Part shown: one piece after another, positions 12,934 through 15,214 of the stretch
How the letters are laid out: each line of letters begins with the position of its first letter
Numbering within the stretch: position 1 is the stretch's first letter
Assembly (NCBI GenBank): GCA_046760705.1
Contig: JBHIER010000021.1
Span: 1 to 15,214, forward strand
Length of the DNA: 15,214 nt
Direction of reading: 5' to 3'
From: JBHIER01 sp046760705 [NCBI: bacterium]
GTDB lineage: Bacteria > JBHIER01 > G020348925
Made by a program: the position numbers and the translations under genes
The notes under the pieces: model-generated
What the model was told of the DNA's origin: nothing
The model's database searches: none
What the model saw: the letters and a program-made list of their open reading frames with translations, nothing else

Positions 12934-14154
12934 ATGTTGAAAAAGATTGCTTTGAGTGAAGATGGCAGCGTTTTCTTAATGGTCTTCTTCTGCGCCGTCT
13001 TGATCTCAGTTCTCGGGGTGACCGCCTATTACGTGGCCAACACCGAATTGACTCAAGCCAGCAAGAAGTATGAGATGGCCAAGGCCCTCTATCTGGCCGA
13101 AGGGGGCCTGGAGAGGGCCATCGGCGAGATGGTGGCGGGAATTGATAACGGATGGGACGATGAGGTGGCAGGAGCCGACGCCCAAGTGGGAACCGGTGAT
13201 GACGGCATTTTGGACTTTGGCTCCCGAGTCGATTGTCATGCCTATGGTGAGGGCGATGCCGCGTGGAGCCGCTACTTGGGGCACTACGATGTAAAGATCG
13301 TTGACGGCCGGAGGCCGGGAGAGTCGCCCGGAAAGTGCAACCGGGTGATCATCGGATCTGAGGGTGTTTCCACCAAGAATTTTAAGCGGAGGGTTGAGGC
13401 GGAGGTGGAACTCTGGGAGCTCCACCTGCCCCAGGCACTGGTCTATATTGACGGTCAGGAGATGGACACCAAGTTCGATGGCAACGCCTTCATGTTGGAC
13501 GGCAAGGACACCAACCCGGACGAATCTTCGGGGCCGGGGCCGGATGTCCCAGCCATTCTCGTCTCCCGGTGGCAGGACGTGAGCCCCATCAGAGGCGAGA
13601 TCAGCGGCAACCAGTGCGATCAGGTGTTGGGGGTAGGGAATCTGTACGGCGATAACCCCTGCACCCCCAGTGTGCTCGATCTGGGCAGTTGGAATCCGAA
13701 CAACTTCAACCCCAACAAGTTCCGGTCGAAGGATCTTCCTAAATTGGAAACAATGGTGAACAATACCATCTCTGGCGGGACGTACGCTGATCACACCACC
13801 ATCGGTAGTGAGGACGAATACCTGATAACCCAATGCACCGGCGATCTCCACATCAGCGGTCAGTTTTACGGATATGGGGTGTTGATCGTCGAGGGGAATC
13901 TGGTGGTGACAGGCAGAGGGCGCTGGGACGGGCTCATCGTCGCTAAAAACCATGCCCGGATGAGCGGTGGCGGCAACGGCTTTCACCTGTACGGGACGCT
14001 GCTGGTTATGGATGAATCGGGCGACGACTCCGAGGACGAATTTCGCTTCTCCGGCCAGGCCGATGGCTTTTACAGCACTCAGACCGTAACCAGAGTTCAA
14101 GAGAGTGTCAGAACTGTGGTCGTAAATCGCTGGCGACAGACGGTTGGAATGTAG
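12934..14154 (+). CDS. PilX-like pilus protein 2, tandem paralogue (cassette 2)
   Basis: 406 residues from ATG 12934. This start gives AAGGGAG (12918-12924) a 9-nt spacer and makes the N-terminus (MLKKIALSEDG) align exactly with MLKTTVSNERG of the upstream paralogue. ATG 12928 would add two residues at a 3-nt spacer. A hydrophobic helix (about 12-34) is followed by AKALYLAEGGLERAI (49-63), DNGWDDEVAGADAQVGTGDD (71-90), DVKIVDGRRPG, and C-terminal beta units (GDLHISG, GVLIVEGNLVVTG, GRWDGLIVA, HLYGTLLV). The middle part (about 200-285) is diverged from the paralogue, so the two may present different surfaces. The gene ends 5 nt before a terminator hairpin. A pilus tip role is inferred from family. 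Confidence 0.85.
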   Translation: MLKKIALSEDGSVFLMVFFCAVLISVLGVTAYYVANTELTQASKKYEMAKALYLAEGGLERAIGEMVAGIDNGWDDEVAGADAQVGTGDDGILDFGSRVDCHAYGEGDAAWSRYLGHYDVKIVDGRRPGESPGKCNRVIIGSEGVSTKNFKRRVEAEVELWELHLPQALVYIDGQEMDTKFDGNAFMLDGKDTNPDESSGPGPDVPAILVSRWQDVSPIRGEISGNQCDQVLGVGNLYGDNPCTPSVLDLGSWNPNNFNPNKFRSKDLPKLETMVNNTISGGTYADHTTIGSEDEYLITQCTGDLHISGQFYGYGVLIVEGNLVVTGRGRWDGLIVAKNHARMSGGGNGFHLYGTLLVMDESGDDSEDEFRFSGQADGFYSTQTVTRVQESVRTVVVNRWRQTVGM

Positions 14155-14158
14155 TTTA

Positions 14159-14185
14159 CTTTTGGGGAGACCGAAAGCAGTTTTT
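14159..14185 (+). terminator. Intrinsic terminator of pilin cassette 2
   Basis: CTTTTGG (14159-14165) pairs with CCGAAAG (14171-14177; one T-G wobble) around a GGAGA loop. CAG and TTTTT (14181-14185) follow. It starts 5 nt after the last pilin stop. Confidence 0.55.
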
Positions 14186-14305
14186 CTGTTTTAAGTGACA
14201 CTTCTGTTCAATGTTTGGACTGCAGACATTAATGTTAAGTGTTTTGGCTCTCCGCCAATCTATTAGATGCCATATGGTTATTTCAAACAGAATCGAATAT
14301 TTTTC

Positions 14306-14334
14306 TTGACACATTGGAAAAGAATATGTACCTT
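14306..14334 (+). promoter_or_regulatory. Candidate sigma-70 promoter of pilM
   Basis: Consensus -35 TTGACA (14306-14311), a 17-bp spacer, then TACCTT (14329-14334, 3 of 6). It lies between the cassette-2 terminator and pilM. The weak -10 makes it tentative. I see no TTGC-type sigma-54 site in this gap. Confidence 0.35.
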
Positions 14335-14400
14335 TGGGACAGATACGATTGGGGTGTGCCACGGGGAGCGAGGGAGATTGTAACCAGGTAGGACGGCGGG

Positions 14401-15214
14401 ATGAAGATCGGATTTCTGAAAAAATCGAGGATAACACCTGGCCTTGATATCGGAACCAGATGCGTGAAATTGGTCTGTCTCGAACACGGGGCGGATGGGT
14501 ATCGTCTGCTCTCCTTTGGGATAGAGGAGTTGCAACCCGATGCCATTCTGGCCGGAGAAGTGAGGGACAGGAACGCGGTCATCCGGGCCATTCGGAGTCT
14601 GGTCGATCGGTGTGATCTCCCGGTGAAAGAGGTGGTGGTCTCCCTTTCGGGGAATGAAGTGTTGAGTGAGATTGTAGCCATCGGCCCAGAGTTCGAAGGG
14701 AAACCTGAGGCGATGGTGCGAGAGGAGGCTGAACGGACAAACCCCTTCGATTTCGACATCGGGTCGGTAACTTTGGACTACAAGACACTGGAGAGAGATC
14801 CACAGTCGGACCAGTTGAAGGTTTTGCGTATCGCCGCCAGAAATGAGGTCATCTATAACAAGTACATCGACATCCTCTCCGGAGCACAGTTGCGTCCGGC
14901 CATTCTGGATGTCGATTTTTGTACTCTGGTCAACGTTTTCTCCGTCAATTATGACGTCCGATCTTTCGAAACAGTGGCCTTGGTCAATGTTGGGGTGGAG
15001 AGTACGAGCGTCGTCTTTTTGGGCGATGGCATCTTTCACCTGGCTCGTGAGCTGCCCATCGGAGTCCAAGCTTTTGTGAGAGAGATTCAGCGGGATATGA
15101 AGATCAAGCTGGAGGAGGCGGAGCGTCTTCTCAGGGAGGCCATCGACGGGGGTCCGGAGGATAAGACGGTCCTGGAGACGATTGAACGGGTTGGGCAGGA
15201 TTTGGCCAAGGAGA
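14401..15214 (+). CDS. pilM: Type IV pilus assembly protein PilM (3'-truncated by window edge)
   Basis: 271 residues are visible of about 350 usual for the family. PilM is a cytoplasmic actin-like ATP-binding protein that docks to the PilN N-terminus and links the PilB/PilT motors to the inner-membrane platform. The actin-fold phosphate-1 motif is GLDIGTRCVKLV (14-25). SLSGNEVLSE (82-91), REEAERTNPFDFDI (107-120) and AARNEVIYNKYIDIL are typical PilM blocks. The second phosphate loop is LVNVGVESTSVVFLGDG (194-210). The frame has no stop up to the last base. The Shine-Dalgarno is poor (AGGTAGGACGG upstream of ATG 14401). pilN, pilO and pilQ would be expected beyond the right edge. It is separated from cassette 2 by a terminator, so it is probably a distinct operon. 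Confidence 0.93.
   Translation, partial: MKIGFLKKSRITPGLDIGTRCVKLVCLEHGADGYRLLSFGIEELQPDAILAGEVRDRNAVIRAIRSLVDRCDLPVKEVVVSLSGNEVLSEIVAIGPEFEGKPEAMVREEAERTNPFDFDIGSVTLDYKTLERDPQSDQLKVLRIAARNEVIYNKYIDILSGAQLRPAILDVDFCTLVNVFSVNYDVRSFETVALVNVGVESTSVVFLGDGIFHLARELPIGVQAFVREIQRDMKIKLEEAERLLREAIDGGPEDKTVLETIERVGQDLAKE

Noticed and set aside
13006-14100. 364-codon minus-strand ORF (and 11819-12718 likewise)
   Set aside because: Shadows of the tandem PilX-like genes. The plus-strand frames are conserved between the two paralogues, while the minus frames show no family features.

Overview
This 15.2-kb window is type IV pilus (T4P) territory. It holds a truncated prepilin peptidase gene (pilD), two complete cassettes of minor-pilin genes, the start of pilM, a membrane HD-GYP signalling gene and a secreted M43 metalloprotease. 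The protease ends in a FlgD/T9SS-like C-terminal domain (YPNPFNPET...), and one PilX-like protein resembles DUF4900. Together these suggest an uncultured bacterium of the FCB/candidate-phylum type (Zixibacteria, KSB1, Latescibacteria or similar). That placement is inference; no marker gene is present.

Layout. (1) 1-756: pilD, entering from the left edge. (2) 757-1433: no convincing gene. It carries a repeat element (copy A) ending in a good -24/-12 (sigma-54) promoter at 1061-1076. (3) 1434-2959: a small putative membrane protein and an HD-GYP protein with an intact metal site but a lost GYP signature. (4) 2960-3794: a fragment of the repeat (copy D), a perfect hairpin, and a recent partial duplication. 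In it the first 219 bp of the window's pilD are joined to copy B of the repeat across a 5-bp microhomology. (5) 3838-6075, minus strand: a small coiled-coil membrane protein and the M43 protease, each with its own candidate sigma-70 promoter, separated by a terminator-like hairpin. (6) 6208-6481: repeat copy C, again ending in a sigma-54-type promoter. (7) 6643-10261: pilin cassette 1 (PilV-like, PilW-like, PilX/DUF4900-like, membrane-anchored Ig-like protein), ending at an intrinsic terminator. (8) 10327-14185: cassette 2, with a near-consensus sigma-54 promoter, PilV-like, PilW-like and two tandem PilX-like genes, then a terminator. (9) 14401-end: pilM, cut by the window edge.

How it fits together. 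PilD would cleave and methylate the class III prepilins encoded in the two cassettes. The PilV/W/X-like proteins would form tip or priming complexes that start pilus assembly, and PilM belongs to the inner-membrane platform. Both cassettes, and the region leading to the HD-GYP gene, carry GG-N10-GC promoters. This suggests one sigma-54/NtrC-type activator (as in PilS-PilR) may coordinate pili with c-di-GMP turnover.

The most interesting signals are the repeat family whose copies A and C keep the sigma-54 spacing despite an indel, the recent deleted pilD duplicate, the coding-like but broken reading frame inside the repeats, and the 14-bp tandem repeat inside cassette 1. I did not find an unmistakably new defence or mobile system.
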